From contig JAKNDB010000087.1 in the NCBI GenBank assembly GCA_024305405.1, positions 9,364,501-9,428,500 of the forward strand: DNA of 64,000 bases, written 5' to 3'. Below, in pieces: positions 15,361 through 30,074 of the stretch (its first letter is position 1; each line of letters begins with the position of its first letter). The notes under the pieces are model-generated. The model had not been told where the DNA came from. It did no database searches and worked only from the letters and a program-made list of their open reading frames with translations. The DNA is from Dirofilaria immitis (lineage: Eukaryota > Nematoda > Chromadorea > Rhabditida > Onchocercidae). Position numbers and translations under genes: made by a program.

Positions 15361-18300
15361 TATGCTTTTATTTTTTCCATTCTAAATTTCTTGTTATTTT
15401 CATTAAATTTCATGTATTCTGTGAAAAACATAAAATAAATTTTTTCTGTGATGAAAGTAAAAATTAATTGTACAAAAAGTTTTAATAAATAAAGTAGGAT
15501 TAATATTAAATATAACGAATATAAAATAGATGAATAGATAATTGTGTTAATAACTGAAATGGAGAAATTATTCAGCTATTTTATTAAAATGCAATGTACT
15601 ATATAATTGCGGTGGGAGTTGTTAATAATAATATAACATTAATCAATACAACATTATTTTTTATAACATTAATCTTATTTGGTTGGATCGTAGAGCAGTT
15701 TCATCAAACAATTTGAATAAATTTAATAACGCGCAAAATACAATGCTTTATTTAAATGATATTGTAGTGATATTTTTATTTTTTTAAAAATGATTCATAA
15801 CTTCTTTTTTATTATAACGATCATGTTAAGAATAACAATTTCAGTATAAGATCTCCACCAGAAAATTTCTAAAATATTACGAAATACTTTATGACGTAAA
15901 TAAAACGAAATATCGAAGGATTTTGTGCAGAAAAAATTTGGAATATTTCTCATTTATCCAATTCTGTAAAAAAACCCTTTGTTCTCTCATCTTCTGATCT
16001 GCTAATGAGGCGTGTATGCATTATTTAAGATATTCTTAATTGTTTATAATGTTGTAACGATCAAAACTTTTGTGCATATTTGAAGTGTATTTGAATCTAT
16101 CTTTCATCTATCATATTTGAATCTATCTTTCATTTTTTGTTGTGGTACCTAACACTTGATGCAATTGATGTCTATTAAACGACATCCACTACAAAAACCA
16201 AAGATCATTAAAAGTATAAAATAAAGATAAAAATAAAAATAACAAAAAAAATTTTCTCAGCCAATGGTCAGTGTTTCAATCGGTGGTTACTAGGTTAATC
16301 AACATAAACAGTCATTCAACTCACTCGTCGATATCCTAAAATATTGATACAATTCAGCTATACTAAATTCTCTCGAACTAGCCGATCAACTTCAATCGTG
16401 ATATTATCTTACGAAGAAATAATTCCGCAGAGACAAAATGATGAATCCACAGAAAAAATAAATTCTTTGTCAAAACGATAAAACCTATTTCAGCAAAATT
16501 TGTTTGTGCTGCAATACAAAAAGATTTCACCACATCTTCATTTAAAGAATCTTAAAATACAAATTACTTACTGTACCACGATATTATTACCAAAGCCTTC
16601 ATTTAAAATTAGATATGCATATTGAAATATTCGAAATATTTTACATTATATAGTTGTTTCGATTCATATCTCCAAAACTCATTAACCCTTTTTTAAAATT
16701 CAATACTTCTTTATCGATTAGCTTTATAATCATGTGCATTACTTTGAATTTCATAAATTTTTATTATTATATAAATTTTAATAGACAAAGTTTACTTCCA
16801 ATGACACCAACTGACTGTAATATGATATTAGACTCCTAGAAAGTTATAAACATTCGCCAACCAATACCTTCACACTTAATTCTCGAAATCATAAAATTTT
16901 GTTGAAATATTTTACACATATTCATTACAGAAGGGTAAGGATCGTTTCGTTTTGGAGATCATCACTCATCATTCTTCACTCATCCATCATTTTTTAACTC
17001 ATTCATGATCATCTGAATAATGAAACCTTCAATATACACCCTCATTCAAAACTTCATAAAGAAAGCTTTCATTCAAGTCTTTGGCATGTAAATTTTGATA
17101 CATATTTATCAGAAGCGCTATGTTGATGGAACTAATAACTTTAAAATATTTGTGAACCTGTAAACTACGATAACAGAAAATACATTTTATTTTATAAAAC
17201 ATATAATGGATTATCAAATATGCCCATATTCCCCACTTTATCATGTAATTCAGTTCATTTCAGACTTGAAAAAATGTTCTTTTATATTTATTGAATGATT
17301 TCTAGCAATATGCGTGGGCTTAATTTTATTGAGAGAAATTCATGTTTATATGCACTAATGACATTATATTGTTGTTTGCATGATTTTCCGATAATAATGA
17401 AACTAACCTTTCAGAGTTGCCTTATTTTTATTGCATTACTCACACAAATTCTATCTTCATTAAGAAATGATTCTACAGATTTCAAAAGAATCGTATATAG
17501 AACTTTGTAACTTTATACAGAACTATCATGGGCATTTCAAGATTGTGAAAAAGCAAATGGGATGAATTCTCAGTAAGATAATTTCAAACTTCTTTATTGC
17601 ATATGAAAAAAGTGCCATCATATGAATTTTTCTCGCGTATATCAAACTAAACGAAAATAAAATAGATCACATGTTGGTATATTTTAAAAATCTCCATGTC
17701 ATCTGTATCCTTAGAATGATCATATTAATAGATGGATACAAATTTAAGGTTCAATTACGAACATGATAAATAACATCTCAAATTTAGCTTGAAGATTCTT
17801 ATGTACATAAATGATGACTCAAAAAACATTTCGGTTTTCTGAAAATCTTTTTTCCTAGCTGTTTCAAAATAGTGTTAACTTTATATTTTCATTAATTACA
17901 GATAAAATAGCCTTTTTGGAAAAGTGTAGCGTTTAACTTACGAAATAAGAGACCATGTCAACAGTTCAAGTCAGAAAAGATTGGTTTGATTTCGAGAAAG
18001 AATTATTTGATTACAGTTGTCATGACAAAGGGACATCTTGGAATCCAAAAATTGTGAAATGTTTGGATCAAAAAATCCAGGAACCAGTGGTCATAGGATT
18101 GTCATCGGTGGCTTATATGAATAAAATAAATATATTCTTCTTCTATAATAAATGCATTAGTAATGTTTAAAAATGGAATACATTCTATTATGATTAGATC
18201 GTAATTCCCGGAAAAAAATCTGTAATATTACTACCAATTTTGAATATATATCGACTGTGAATTCAAATCAATATAATTTTCAAATCAATTTATTATAAAA

Positions 18301-20870
18301 TAATTTACCTTTAGAGTAGTTTTTTGATTATTCTAATTTTAATAAAGCATAAAATTAATTTAGGTTCTTTAAATATTATCGGCTTCGTGAATAAAGCATG
18401 AAGAAAACAAAAGAAATTTTTTCTCGATCAGTATTTTTGTGTTAATAATTTTTGTTTGAATTTTTTTACGCTGTTAGAGTAAATTCTTTCGATTCCGTAA
18501 TTTTGTTCGTAAATTTTTTTCAGCAGTGCAAATATATCAAATGGAAGAATCTAAGTCGATAAATCTTGTCGTATGTAATCGAATATGCTTATTGATTCAA
18601 TAAAAATTGAAATCATTTTTATTGTCTGAACGCCTGGAAAATTTCTGAAATAATTTATAACCAAGTAATTTTACTTTTTCGTGATACTATCAAGCCTTGC
18701 CATCAATTTTATAGAACTTCTTTTTATTTGAAATACATTTTCATCGTTATATATTTCTTTTGCAGATTTTCATGAGTAACTTATGACTTATTCTCTTTAA
18801 ATAATGGATTCAGAATAGTGACATTACAAACTGATTTTAAATGATTTATTTGGTTCTGCTTTTCTCAATCTATTGCAGAATGAAAACATTGATGATTCCA
18901 GTGTAACGATGATACGCAATTACATTTGCGATACGTATTGAAAGCGAATAATTAATTGTGGACATGAACTCGTTTCGATCTTCTGGGTTTAAATGAGCAT
19001 CATAATTTTTGTTGCTTAATAAGATTTTGTCGAAATTTAACAGAATTCAGAACTTTTCTATTTTAGAAAAGAGATTACTTCTGCCAATCAGTAACGTTTG
19101 ATATCTCTTTTCTATTTTAATTTCTTCTATCAGCTAAAATTTAACAATGATTGTTATTTGCTTCGATTTTTCCTTAATACCATTTTCTGATCATTATAGC
19201 CTGCTAGTACAGGAATATAGCAATAATGACGATAATTCAAAGAAAATTCAATAATCAATAGGTATCATTTATACAAGCCAAAGAAAGAATACTAGAGAAT
19301 GAGTACCATTCTCCAGTATACAAGACTTAAACAACTGACTTATGTCAAACGAAGTATATTATTATTAGTCACTCCTTCTTATTTATTTATACCTTTCCTT
19401 CCTCCTTATTCATTTTTATCTCTCTTTTTCATTACTTGAAAAATTATAGCCTATTTTTCAACCAAATCGGATCAATGATATTCAATTCAAGTTTTCGTAT
19501 GATGTATTTAAGTGCAAAAGGAAAGAAATTCTGCTAAATTAAAAACTAAATATTTTATTAGCAATATTCTGTTGAAAATGATACTATGATATTATGAAGG
19601 GATATAATTGCATTTAAAGGAAGATAGGAAATATATTCCATCATATTTTTTGCCAACATTGACGTGAACCTACCTACAAAGTTGAGTTTGCAGGAAAGAA
19701 CGAAATTTTTAAGCGAGAATAAAATGATATTGTATTATTGCGATAAAAAGTGATTCCAGTTAGATTTTTCACTATTATACAAATAAAAATTGCATTTGCT
19801 GGATCTTAATACAGTAGACAGAAAGAATTTCAAACCACGGACCATATGTGGAAGATTAGAAGTTTGAAATTAAAACTGCCAAAATTTTCGAATTCAAATT
19901 TCAAATAGTAGGTGCAGCCTATAAAAACATCATGTTGATATTTAGAAAAATTCAATAAGAAATGAAGTTTTCATTCTTCTTGTCATAGAAGCTGCTAATA
20001 TTATTATCAGTAGTGTCTCATTGCTTTTATTATAGCAATTCCAAAATGATTGGATTGCTTCTTTCTGAATTCATATATAAACTATAAACTATCTTCGATC
20101 TTCAACTGATTTAATTTATGTAATGCTTTTTTTTATCATACAATTTTAAAAATTAATTTAGCCAAATGCGGCGATATAGAAAACGTAGAAGCAGTTTATT
20201 TCATTTACACGTGATAGTAAAAAAAATTTGAAAGTTTGCTAACTCTATTGAATTAATTCTTCAAGTACGTGTCCTTTTCTTTTTAGATAAGATTATTTCT
20301 TTCAGCACAACAAAAAATGTGATATATTACTACCATTTATTATCACTATTTATTCATTTATATTATCTGATAGATAGAGAATATTATGCATTATATGAAA
20401 ACATTTATTAATTTGATTATTAATGTTAATTATAAGTCTTTAAAAATTTCTGCTGTCACAGAAATTTTGATTGAAAATTAATCATTCTTTAATTAAATGT
20501 ACTGAATATTTTGATTATTCTTTCACATATTTGAAAAAAGAATGAACAAAAAATCATTTTATTATTGATATCAAAAAGATTATGTATTACTATTACTTAA
20601 TTAAAATTTGTCGACAGAAAATTATAAATAATTTTACTCCTTTTTTCAAGTAAGACTTGGAGAAATAATAAAAGGTGAAAATAGTGAATAAAAGTATTAG
20701 TAAACAATGAACTTCTGTAGAAAGTGTTATTACCGTAAGCAAAATCCAAGCTGAAATTAATGTTACTGCGCACAAACGTGATAAGAAAAATTAGAATAAG
20801 AATGAAAGGAGGAGAAGCAATTCATTACATAATTTTAATTACAAAATTAAAATTCTTTTTTTAATAATAA
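15361..20870. other. Gene-poor AT-rich stretch
   Basis: I find no conserved coding sequence here apart from a weak lectin-like remnant at 17398-17576 and an orphan frame at 17955-18170. The latter has a Cys-containing segment (YSCHDKGTSWNPKIVKC) that I cannot assign. The rest is long A/T-rich sequence with chance frames. Confidence 0.5.
17398..17576 (+). pseudogene. Possible C-type-lectin-like secreted protein remnant
   Basis: An ATG opens a hydrophobic, signal-peptide-like stretch (MKLTFQSCLIFIALLTQIL). After an in-frame TAA the same frame continues as LSWAFQDCEKANGMNS, which resembles the start of a C-type lectin domain (SW..A...C...G). It ends at a GTAAGA donor at about 17573. No later lectin exons were found. 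This is weak and could be chance. Confidence 0.25.
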
Positions 20871-20875
20871 AACTT

Positions 20876-22970
20876 TTGAGGAAGTTCGATCATCCGCCAA
20901 GATGGGGAAATCTCTATAATCGCTTATTTATTCGCATCGCATTCCAGCTAATTATTTCTAATTTAATGGCTTTTCTTCTACACTTAATTGTCATATTATC
21001 TGAAATATTACAATTTACAAACTATTTAGATGGTATGCTATTTTGTTTATATTCCACATATATATTTATTTGGAATCATTCGTTCTCTCAACTAAACTGA
21101 TTTAATTAATTATTTTTTTTTTAAATGATATTGCAAAGAATAAAGATATTATTGATAATGAAAAGAAAATATGTTCGATTTCTAATCCCATATACAAAAT
21201 AGTTCAATAATGTAACAAAAACAGTCAACTATTTTCAATTATAGTATTTTTTCTCGAGAATAAAGACTGAAACTTTCTCGACTTATTAATTAAGAATAAG
21301 CAAAATAATCAATGCTAAATTCAATTTTTATGCTACGTAAATTAATCATTATACTAAATGTCTTCCGATGGCAAATTTAAAAGCAGTGATCAATAATTCA
21401 AAAATTTAAACTGAAATTTTTGAAGTATATACTTTAGAGACTGAAGGGTGCATTGGATCTTAATTTTTTAGAATGGAATATTTTCATTGCAATAAGTAAA
21501 ATATAATTTTTAATAACTAATTTGTATTTCAGTTTATCAAACAACATGGATTAACTGCACATTCTCAAGTTTCATTATTTTCCATTTTTTTTTCCAATAT
21601 TTCATTTTTTCATCTTTGTTGAGAGTGAATCGTTTTGTAACGCTAGTTTTGCCAAAATATTACGCTTTTTTGAGTGAAAAAGCCATATTTTTAATCGGTC
21701 TAATGTGATTTTTAATTTGAGGTATGATTCATTGATACGTCCAAATAACGATCGAAATAATTTATTTTAAACAATACTGTTATTTTTAATATTCGATTAA
21801 GTAAAGATAATACTTCAGAAATAATACTTTACCATCTCGCTGTTCAATTGTGCTACTATTATGTCACAGTAAACTGGAAATCTGATTTTATCGAAGTGGA
21901 TAGATTTTTAATCGAATTTTTTAATTCTTATCTGTTTTTCCAATACTTGACATCTTTACCGAACTTTAAGTAGATTATTGATAACAATAGTACCTTTATC
22001 GAATTTCAATAGATTATAGATAACAATGTTACGTTTTCAACGATCGCAACCAGTGATTTTTATTATTGCACCAGAAAATTTCTTGTTTGGAATTTGGTTT
22101 GGTACAAAATTGCGGAAAATAAAATGGAGCAAATAGACTTGGTCGTGGTTACCTTCTAATATCATTTGATCCAATTTGCAGAAAATTTTAAACTTAAGCT
22201 TCAAATAGCTAAACTGGAAAGCTTCAGACATAGATTTCTGCATTCATATCCAAAACATCAACTCTTAGTTATATCTTAGAAAATCTGATGCTCATTTCTA
22301 TGCGGCATTAACAAATGCCTTTTACTTTGTTATTACTGCAGTAAGTTTAAATTCAAAAAAGTTTAGTAATGATTATTAGCTTATTCATATTTTAGAATAT
22401 GTCATATTTGGGCATTATTAATATCTAACATAATGTTTATCATGTATGTTGCAATATTCTTTATGGATCTTCTCACTGTCAAAGTACCTATCATCAAATT
22501 TCTTCGCTCTTGCATAACAAAATTTCTTTCGTGTTAACAAGATCCATAGATGAGAAAAACTTTTGATGACTTTAAATTTAACTTTGAAAAATGCTAGAAA
22601 ATTTTTGAATCTTTTATTTTAACTTATTTCATTACGAAGTTAAAAAAATATGATTAGGAATCAGGCAAATGCATGATAGATGTAGGAGGAATGCAGTGAG
22701 AACTTATAGTTATAAATGGTCGATTTTAATTCAGGTTATATAGAATTGTGAAATATTGGAAATTAGAATTATTCCTTACTTTCTGCAAAATTTTGGTTTC
22801 AGCGAAGAAATAAATATTTTTTCAAGATTTTGATGAACTACCGTATACATCCATCGTATTTCTGTCTATTCATTTTATTTGCATTAAGGAAGCATGTAGA
22901 ATCATTATCTCTTATATTACTGGTTAAATCGAGAAGGAGTAGTTCAGAAGAAATTAGAGCGTCAACAGGA
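20876..22970 (+). pseudogene. Broken 7TM chemoreceptor-like gene 2
   Basis: Parallel to the receptor at 24267-26485. A TM2 exon (FIRIAFQLIISNLMAFLL... ending LDG before a GTATGC donor) lies at 20876-21033. A phase-compatible TM3 exon at about 21536-21720 has LLRVNRFVTLVLPKYYAF. A TM5 remnant is near 22400-22480 and a TM6-TM7 remnant near 22715-22965. No TM1 exon is visible upstream. Where the intact relative has a Trp codon in TM4, this copy has TGA, and the last exon is shifted. I infer a truncated pseudogene. Confidence 0.7.
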
Positions 22971-24266
22971 TAATTTAAGTATTTTAATTTATTCTGTGAT
23001 GTTAAATTTTGCTACTTTCATTTCCACTTCAATCAATTTGTCTTACGATAAAATAAAAATTTTAATACAAGTATAATTAATTGAATTAATTATGAATTTA
23101 TTTTCAAGTATTTGATTTAATAGCATAATAATCTATTGTTGTATGATTTTTTATATTAAGTTAACTCTTCGCAGTTGCCCAATATTTATATTTGCTTACG
23201 AAGTTAAGAAATTTTATATATGATCAGAACGAGAAAAATCTGTATATTTCAGGATTGTTAATGAAAGAAATTGTCTTTCCATTTTATGCAGAATTTGAAT
23301 ATTAATATAATTAATTAAGGGGACTGAATATAATACTTGAAACATGAATTGTGAATACTTTTTTTGCAACACAGAAATATTTAGGCAAAAATTTTTATTA
23401 ATTATTAAAAGATATAATAATATTAGATATTATGGGAGAATTACACCAGAACTTAATAAACAATTCCATCGATAAATTCTCAATAGCTTATAAATGGGTA
23501 AAAGAAATAGAAAGCTTCAGAAGTTGTTTGGATTAGGTAAGCTGATCGTTAGTTGTCGAGGAGAAAAAATGATTAGACGAATATTTTTCATATTGAGAGT
23601 TACTTTACGATAATCTGAATATTGTACATAAGCTTTGTAATGAGAGATAAAAATAGCAGTAATTTATTACATTCAAACATCATAAAATTCATATGTATAT
23701 CATAAGAATTTGTTTCAATCTAAGAAAAGATTTATAATCTTAGGCAAAGGTGAGAATAATTTATTAAATTAGATATCGTAATCGTTTTCAATGTTTTACT
23801 ACTGAAATGCCTTGATTATTTAAGCGTACTTATGCTAAAACAAAGAAGCGCTTCTAGTAAGAATTAAAAATTATTTTAAAAGCCATATGCATGTTATCTA
23901 CAAAACTCTAGTGACTTTCTTTAAAAAAAAATTAAAAATCGGATAATTTCTAAAGCGATTCTAATCAGATATTCTTCCATTAATTATACAAATGAAAATT
24001 GTGGTTATTGGAATTTGGTGTAATTGGAACGAAAGAATTTCGAATGGTATAAAATTTAAATGCCTAAGATGAAAGTTGCCAAAAATTGCGACTTCAATTC
24101 ATTCTCTCCTAACAAAACAGTTATTGCTCAAAAAAGCATCAAAATAAAATGCTTCAAACAATGTTGAAACATATGTTCTTTGCTTTCGTTATAGAACAAA
24201 TCAATTTAAATAAGAATAAAAACAACAAAATTCTAATATCAGAGAACAAATGAAGCACATAAATTA

Positions 24267-26485
24267 TCATAATGAATACATCCTAATTTCTTCTCGACTA
24301 TTCATCCTCAAATACAATCTACTACACAAAAGACGTTTTATTATATCACGTGATTTTTTACAATAAATGAAATGAATAGTAGGAAATACTGCGCAAATGA
24401 AAAGGAAATAGCAATTAATGAAAATCCTCCATGGAATAATGATTTTTTCACCGAAAACTTCAACCAAATATGATGGCAAAAAACGAGCAAGAATCATTCC
24501 AATTTCCAGTATGCCACAGTTCCAAGCTGCTTGAATTAGGATCGACCATTCATCAGTTTTCATTCCTTTTGTTCTTTGTCTTCCACGTTTTTTCCTTATT
24601 TCTAAATATATTTGTTAGTTTAGACATAAAATAAGTTGTGACAGAAAAGTAAAATCAAGACTTAGCAAATTTCATGATACTTTCGAAAATAACTTCAAAA
24701 AAAATTATTTTTCTATCAATCTTATTATGCAAGAAGAAATAATTGAAAAATGCAAACTTTGCCTTTTGCGACGTACGCTGTAAAATATCGCAACATACAT
24801 AATGAACATTGCGTTAAATATGAATAATGACCAAACAGAAATTACCCTGTAGTATTATAAGTAAAAGTATTAAACAATTTTCAATTAAAACTTTCTATAA
24901 CAGAAAAAAATGAAAAAGATTAACTAGTGCGACATAAAAATATTTGATCAGTTTTGAATTTTCGAAGTATTTCCAAGAATCGACTGATACTGCAAAATAA
25001 TACGTATTCAGAAGTTTATATTTAAATTTATGCAGTTTGATGATTTCAAATTTAGATTTAGAATTTGTTAAAAATTAATAGAATAGCACTGGAAGGTAAC
25101 TTTCGCCAAACTGTTCCTGCTGCGTTTGAATTCCCACATTTTTCTCCCAACTCATGTTCCATACAGAGGATTTTCTGGCGCATAAATAATAGTCGGAAAT
25201 TCCGACCGCTAAAATTTAAATAAAGAATAAAAGAAATGAATAGTTTGTTTATAAATCCAATAAAGTCGATAGAATTTTTATACGTGTCAAATATTGATAA
25301 AATTCATAAGAGTTCAATTTTTCCTAAAATTTCAATTTAAGTAAAAGCTGATTTATTCTAATGATAATTTCCAATATTTAGTACTGGCTATTTGTAACGT
25401 GGTGTAATGAATGGTATTGCAGAGATGTCAAAGCATTTATTCTGGAATTTCAGAGTCAGCTTAAATGAATGTTGGACGATAGAACACTCCATCCATAAAT
25501 TGTTATCAAAGAATAATAATTATTATTTGAAAGAAATCATTCTGGTCATTATTTGCGAGTTATCGATGAATCATACCAAAAGTTAACAACCATACGAGAA
25601 TGATTATATAGTATAGCCTTTTTGATTCGAAGAAAACATTGTATTTCGGGAAAATAAATGTCACAAAGCGATTTAGCGCCAATAGAAATGTGAAATAGAA
25701 TATGAGAGAGTATGAAAAAATGGTGAAACTTAAAAATATTTGATTAATCCACAACATTTGGTTCGCTAAAATATAAGCAGATTAGTTGCTTAAAAAATTT
25801 GTTTCACATGCTATGATAAAAATAAAGTTTTTACAAAAAGTGGTCATCGTTATTCAAAAGCTTTATAGCACATTACTTCGAAATTCTGAATTATTAATTT
25901 TAGTTTAATTTTACGTTTCAACTACAATTAATTTTTTTCAATTATAAACTTTCTATCAGAAGACATTTGATATGATTTTATTTCGAGAAACGTATCAAAT
26001 TGATTGCCATTGGTAGATGTATTCATTAGTGGATTATCTTGTATCTGGGGCTAGAAATCAAATAAATTTTGTTCCTATTACAGTAATCTTTCATTCTTAT
26101 ATTTCAAAATAAATATACTTATCGGATATATCTAAAACAACTTACCATCCAGATTATTTTTAATTTGTAATATTTCAGGCACATATCTCAGTTGTGGAAG
26201 AAAACCCATCAAATTAGAAATAATTAGCTGTAATGCGATGTGAACAAATGCTCGACTGTAAGAATTATTTTTTCCTTTGCACAATAATACAGTAGCCATC
26301 AGAATATTACTGACAATACCATATAGCAAAAAAGCAGTAAAAAGTAGAGCCGCTATGTATTTTGCAATTTTGTGATGTTTATCTCTTACGATAGCTTCAT
26401 CTGCTATGCCTCTTTGTTGATGAGTTGAGGATAATATTAAAAATAGTACAATAATACAGTAGAAATGAGCCAACATTCTAGCCAT
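24267..26485 (-). CDS. 7TM chemoreceptor, Srx-like (rhodopsin-type) GPCR
   Basis: Likely a chemosensory G-protein-coupled receptor of the plasma membrane. Exons: 26146-26485 (hydrophobic leader; TM1 AFLLYGIVSNILMATVLL; TM2 HIALQLIISNLMGFLPQL), 25577-25765 (TM3 ending in ALNRFVTFIFPKYN, then TM4), about 25092-25208 (extracellular loop with Cys and Trp, SDYYLCARKSSVW), about 24775-24853 (TM5, FNAMFIMYVAIFYSVRRKR) and 24267-24615 (TM6-TM7, ending in a basic tail). The first two junctions are phase-consistent; the loop/TM5 and TM5/TM6 junctions are uncertain. NRF in place of DRY, followed by FPKYN, is typical of nematode Srx-type receptors. It has no in-frame stop in the assigned exons and is the only apparently whole member of a local family with at least five broken relatives. 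The exact subfamily is not certain. Confidence 0.75.
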
Positions 26486-27147
26486 TAATCGCTGTTAATT
26501 TCAATACCGTAGGAAAGAAGGAAATTTTTGATGGGATAAATTCGATTTCCGAAATAATGAATGCAGCATATGGTGAGAGTATATTAATATTTAAGAAGCA
26601 ATAATAATTTAATAACGAAATAATAATTTAATGTGATTTTCTTTGCAACTGCTATCGGAACTTCTGACGACAACATCATTGCTGTCTTCATTGTTTTCAT
26701 CCGTTGCGTATTTAACCGCTATTTTCTGAATACAAATACAGAATGACAACTACTGACTTCAGTCCTCAACTGATTCAATTTATAATTTATTTTCTTCCTT
26801 ACGCAAATCAAAAATAATCAACAAATAACGACATAAAAATGAAAATTTAAAACAATTTAGCTAATTTCAATATGAAAAAAGAACGATTACTATTATTTGT
26901 TTAAATTTGAAACTCTCATTATTTTTAATTATCGATTTTATTATCGCTTTAGCAGTATTTACAGTGAGAATTTAGCTGAATAAATGATTGTACAAAACGA
27001 CTAAATATAGTCTTTGTAGTCAGAAAGTAGTTGTCATATTTATCAATAAATATGAAATTTAATCTACCAGTTCATAAAGCTGCAGACAATTTTTACATTT
27101 GATAACATTTTGCAGTCATTAGATATCGTTTACTTTTGTCTTTCAGC

Positions 27148-27235
27148 GTTCACTCTCTCCGTATATCGTTTTTTACCCATTACGATATTTGCTGTACACG
27201 TTGCGATATTCTACGTACATCGAAAAAATTTAAAT
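27148..27235 (+). pseudogene. Isolated TM5 exon fragment of the receptor family
   Basis: A TTTCAG acceptor is followed by a short frame, FTLSVYRFLPITIFAVHVAI, then FYVHRK. It parallels the TM5 exon of the receptor at 24267-26485. No TM6-TM7 exon follows, because the inverted spon-1 copy begins about 55 bp further on. Confidence 0.65.
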
Positions 27236-27289
27236 ATTTAGCGTAATCAAACATATTACATACTTACTTCTTATATAATTCAAATTTAA

Positions 27290-30061
27290 TTTTAATAATA
27301 TTTTATGCTTTAATTAATAGCTAATCATCAAGCATAGATCTATCAATCCCCTTGCTTTTGTTATTATATAAGAATTATGTTATAATTACAATCAATACAT
27401 AAACCGAACATTGCTTATTTTTAAACTTAATTAAAATGCTTTGGAGATTTCAGAAGGTTATAAAAATACATTAATAATTGATGAGGACAATTTGGATTGT
27501 TGTGCTTGCGATGAAGCAAAATATGATTTAGAATTTATTGGTTTGTGGTCAAGAGATACACATCCTAAAGATTATCCATCTTGTATATCTTTGCTTTTTA
27601 TCATTTTTTTGTGTCTTTTTAAAGAATTAAGGAGCGATGCAAAAAAAAAAAAATATTGCATTTGATACACTGAAGCCTTAATATAATTACACATAATTTC
27701 GTAAAATCTAAAAAAATTAATTATAAATGAAACTGCAAATAGAATTCGATTAAATAGAATGTGTCATGGTTATTAATTTAAAAGATATATATATATATAT
27801 ATATCATATTATATTAACAATCTCCTAAATCAAATCTTATAAAATTTTCAAAAATATATTTTACCGTGTTATGATATCATCGATAATGTTATATTTTATA
27901 GTAGAACACTTGACGCATTTCACGGATATGCTTGGCGCTAGTCATAGTAATAATTATACAATGTGGAAATTTGGTATGATTGCAACAGATGGTATGAAGG
28001 AAATTGCTGAATGGGGTAATACTTATAAAGGAGAGCAAGAAATGAGAGCAAATGTATATTTCAATTTATTATAAATTTCATTATCATTTATTGTAATATG
28101 GTTTATATATTTCATATAACAAAAATTCTTTTTTCTTCGATTTATTTATTACATGTTTTAATACTTAAATTCTTAATATTATATTGTTTGGAATTTTATA
28201 TCGATTAGTTAATTTGATTGCTTACTATTTGTTAATTAACTAATTTACAGTTATTATATTTTGCATTTACATAGGATGAAATTGGGCAAAATTTTTTCAG
28301 GCAAAAGAAATTCGTACTTTAATGAAAATCAAAGGTTTATGGTATCCAGAAGTGCAGGGAAGAACAACTAGTTCATTTGTTGTAAATAAGTAAATATTTA
28401 TTATGTCAACAATTGTTAATTGCAAAATTATTATGGAAAAAATAAATTAATTTTATAAACAAATTAATTGTTACATATTCCGAAAAAACTATTGTCAAAT
28501 TATTTTACGGGTAAACAAAAAAAAGAAATAAATTAATTATTTAATTTAAACTAAACTAACTTTACATGATAATTATATTTTAAATTATCAGATACCATCA
28601 TTTTGCTTCGTTAGCCGCAATGTTTGGACCGTCACCGGATTGGTGCGTCGGAATATCGTCCGTTAATTTATGCTTGCCTGATTGTTCTTGGATATCAGAA
28701 CGAATATTCGAATTATTACCTTTCGATGCTGGAACTGATAATGGGCCCACTTATATGGTATATCTTTAATTTCATTATTCACCTCCATTGGATTATTTAC
28801 TTTTTCTTTCAAAATGACATGCATTGTTTGAGAAAAATTCGAAATATTAAATTTTATCAGTTCATTTCTTATTGTTATCTTATCTCTTTGATGTCCCATA
28901 TTTCATTTCGTTCAATAATTCTATTTTATAAAATATAATTAAATTGTTTGTACTGAAATTTTGAAAATTTAAAATTAGAAAATAAATTTAGACAAAAAGT
29001 CGATGGCACAAATTGATGCATATTTCAGAATCGCATGATTTGATGTAAATTTTGTTGAAATTTCGGCTAACAACTTTAAACTATATTATTATATAAAATT
29101 TTAATTTAAGTCACCGAATAACCCAGCGGAGCCTCGTATACCAATTCATCCGATAACAACGAAATTGGATAAACGATCACCTTTTACAATGAGGATAGCG
29201 ATATCATTGCACCGTTAGCTCGATTAAAATTAACTCGGAAAGAAGTGATAAAATCGGAATGTAAACCACAAGTGAATATCAAGCAGAAGCTTATAATGCA
29301 ACAAATACTAGTGAAGACGAAGAATATAAAGATCGTCGTAAGTAATATTTCATTATATTTCTAATTCATAATAAAATAGTAATAAATAGTGTTATTTAAT
29401 CAATAATATGTTTTATTTTTATTTTTAAAATTGATTAAGTTTATCAGTAAATGAAATTAGATTCGTCGAAAATAAAAACTAAAAGAAAATTGAAGACTTC
29501 TTCGGATAGGTGAATTTGCTATATGGTGTAGAAAAGTTATTTTTCTATTTTGCCGTCCCATATGTTAAGGAAAGAATTTTCTTTGTTGCGATTTCAAATT
29601 TAAATAATTAAAATCGCAAATATGAACGTGTCAAGCGTGACACGTTCATTTTATTCGGTAATAAATACGTTGAATAGAATAAGTTTATGGATATTTAACA
29701 ATGCGAATAGAATATGATGATTTAAAGAGAAGGATGAGAGGAAATGAGATTAGCAGTCGAATGATCAATTCTTGTAACATGCCAGTTGACCAAAGAAGTT
29801 GTTCATTTTGGTATTGGTTATCTTTGGTCTTTGAAGTGGGTGATAGCTTGTCATAAATTAAATATGCGAGGGATTCAGCTTTCAGAATGAGCGATGAGCA
29901 ACAATATTCAAACATGTATAAAAGCTTCAATCGTTAGAACATTCCAGACAAATATCGCAGATTTCAGCATTTCAAATATTGCACATAATCTTTGTTGTAG
30001 AGAACAAAGATAAGAATTAGATAAATGAGTCCGTACATTAGACATCGTAACGTTCATTTAT
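27290..30061. repeat. Inverted duplication 1, arm B
   Basis: Reverse-complement copy of 5920-8690. Its edges are sharp, with similarity ending abruptly on both sides. This is the inserted copy: its flanks are receptor-family fragments and not spon-1. Confidence 0.95.
27454..29340 (+). pseudogene. Partial spon-1 copy (exons 4-8 only)
   Basis: Contains the spondin-domain exons of spon-1 in plus orientation, with no reeler exons before them and no TSP1 or Kunitz exons after. It has no start, promoter or stop of its own, so it should not make F-spondin. In exon 8 it shares the one-base loss seen in the source copy (CACCTTTTACAAT), but it has three A bases in the AATGTAAACC run where the source has four, which adds a second frame break. 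Confidence 0.9.
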
Positions 30062-30074
30062 GTTAGATAATGGG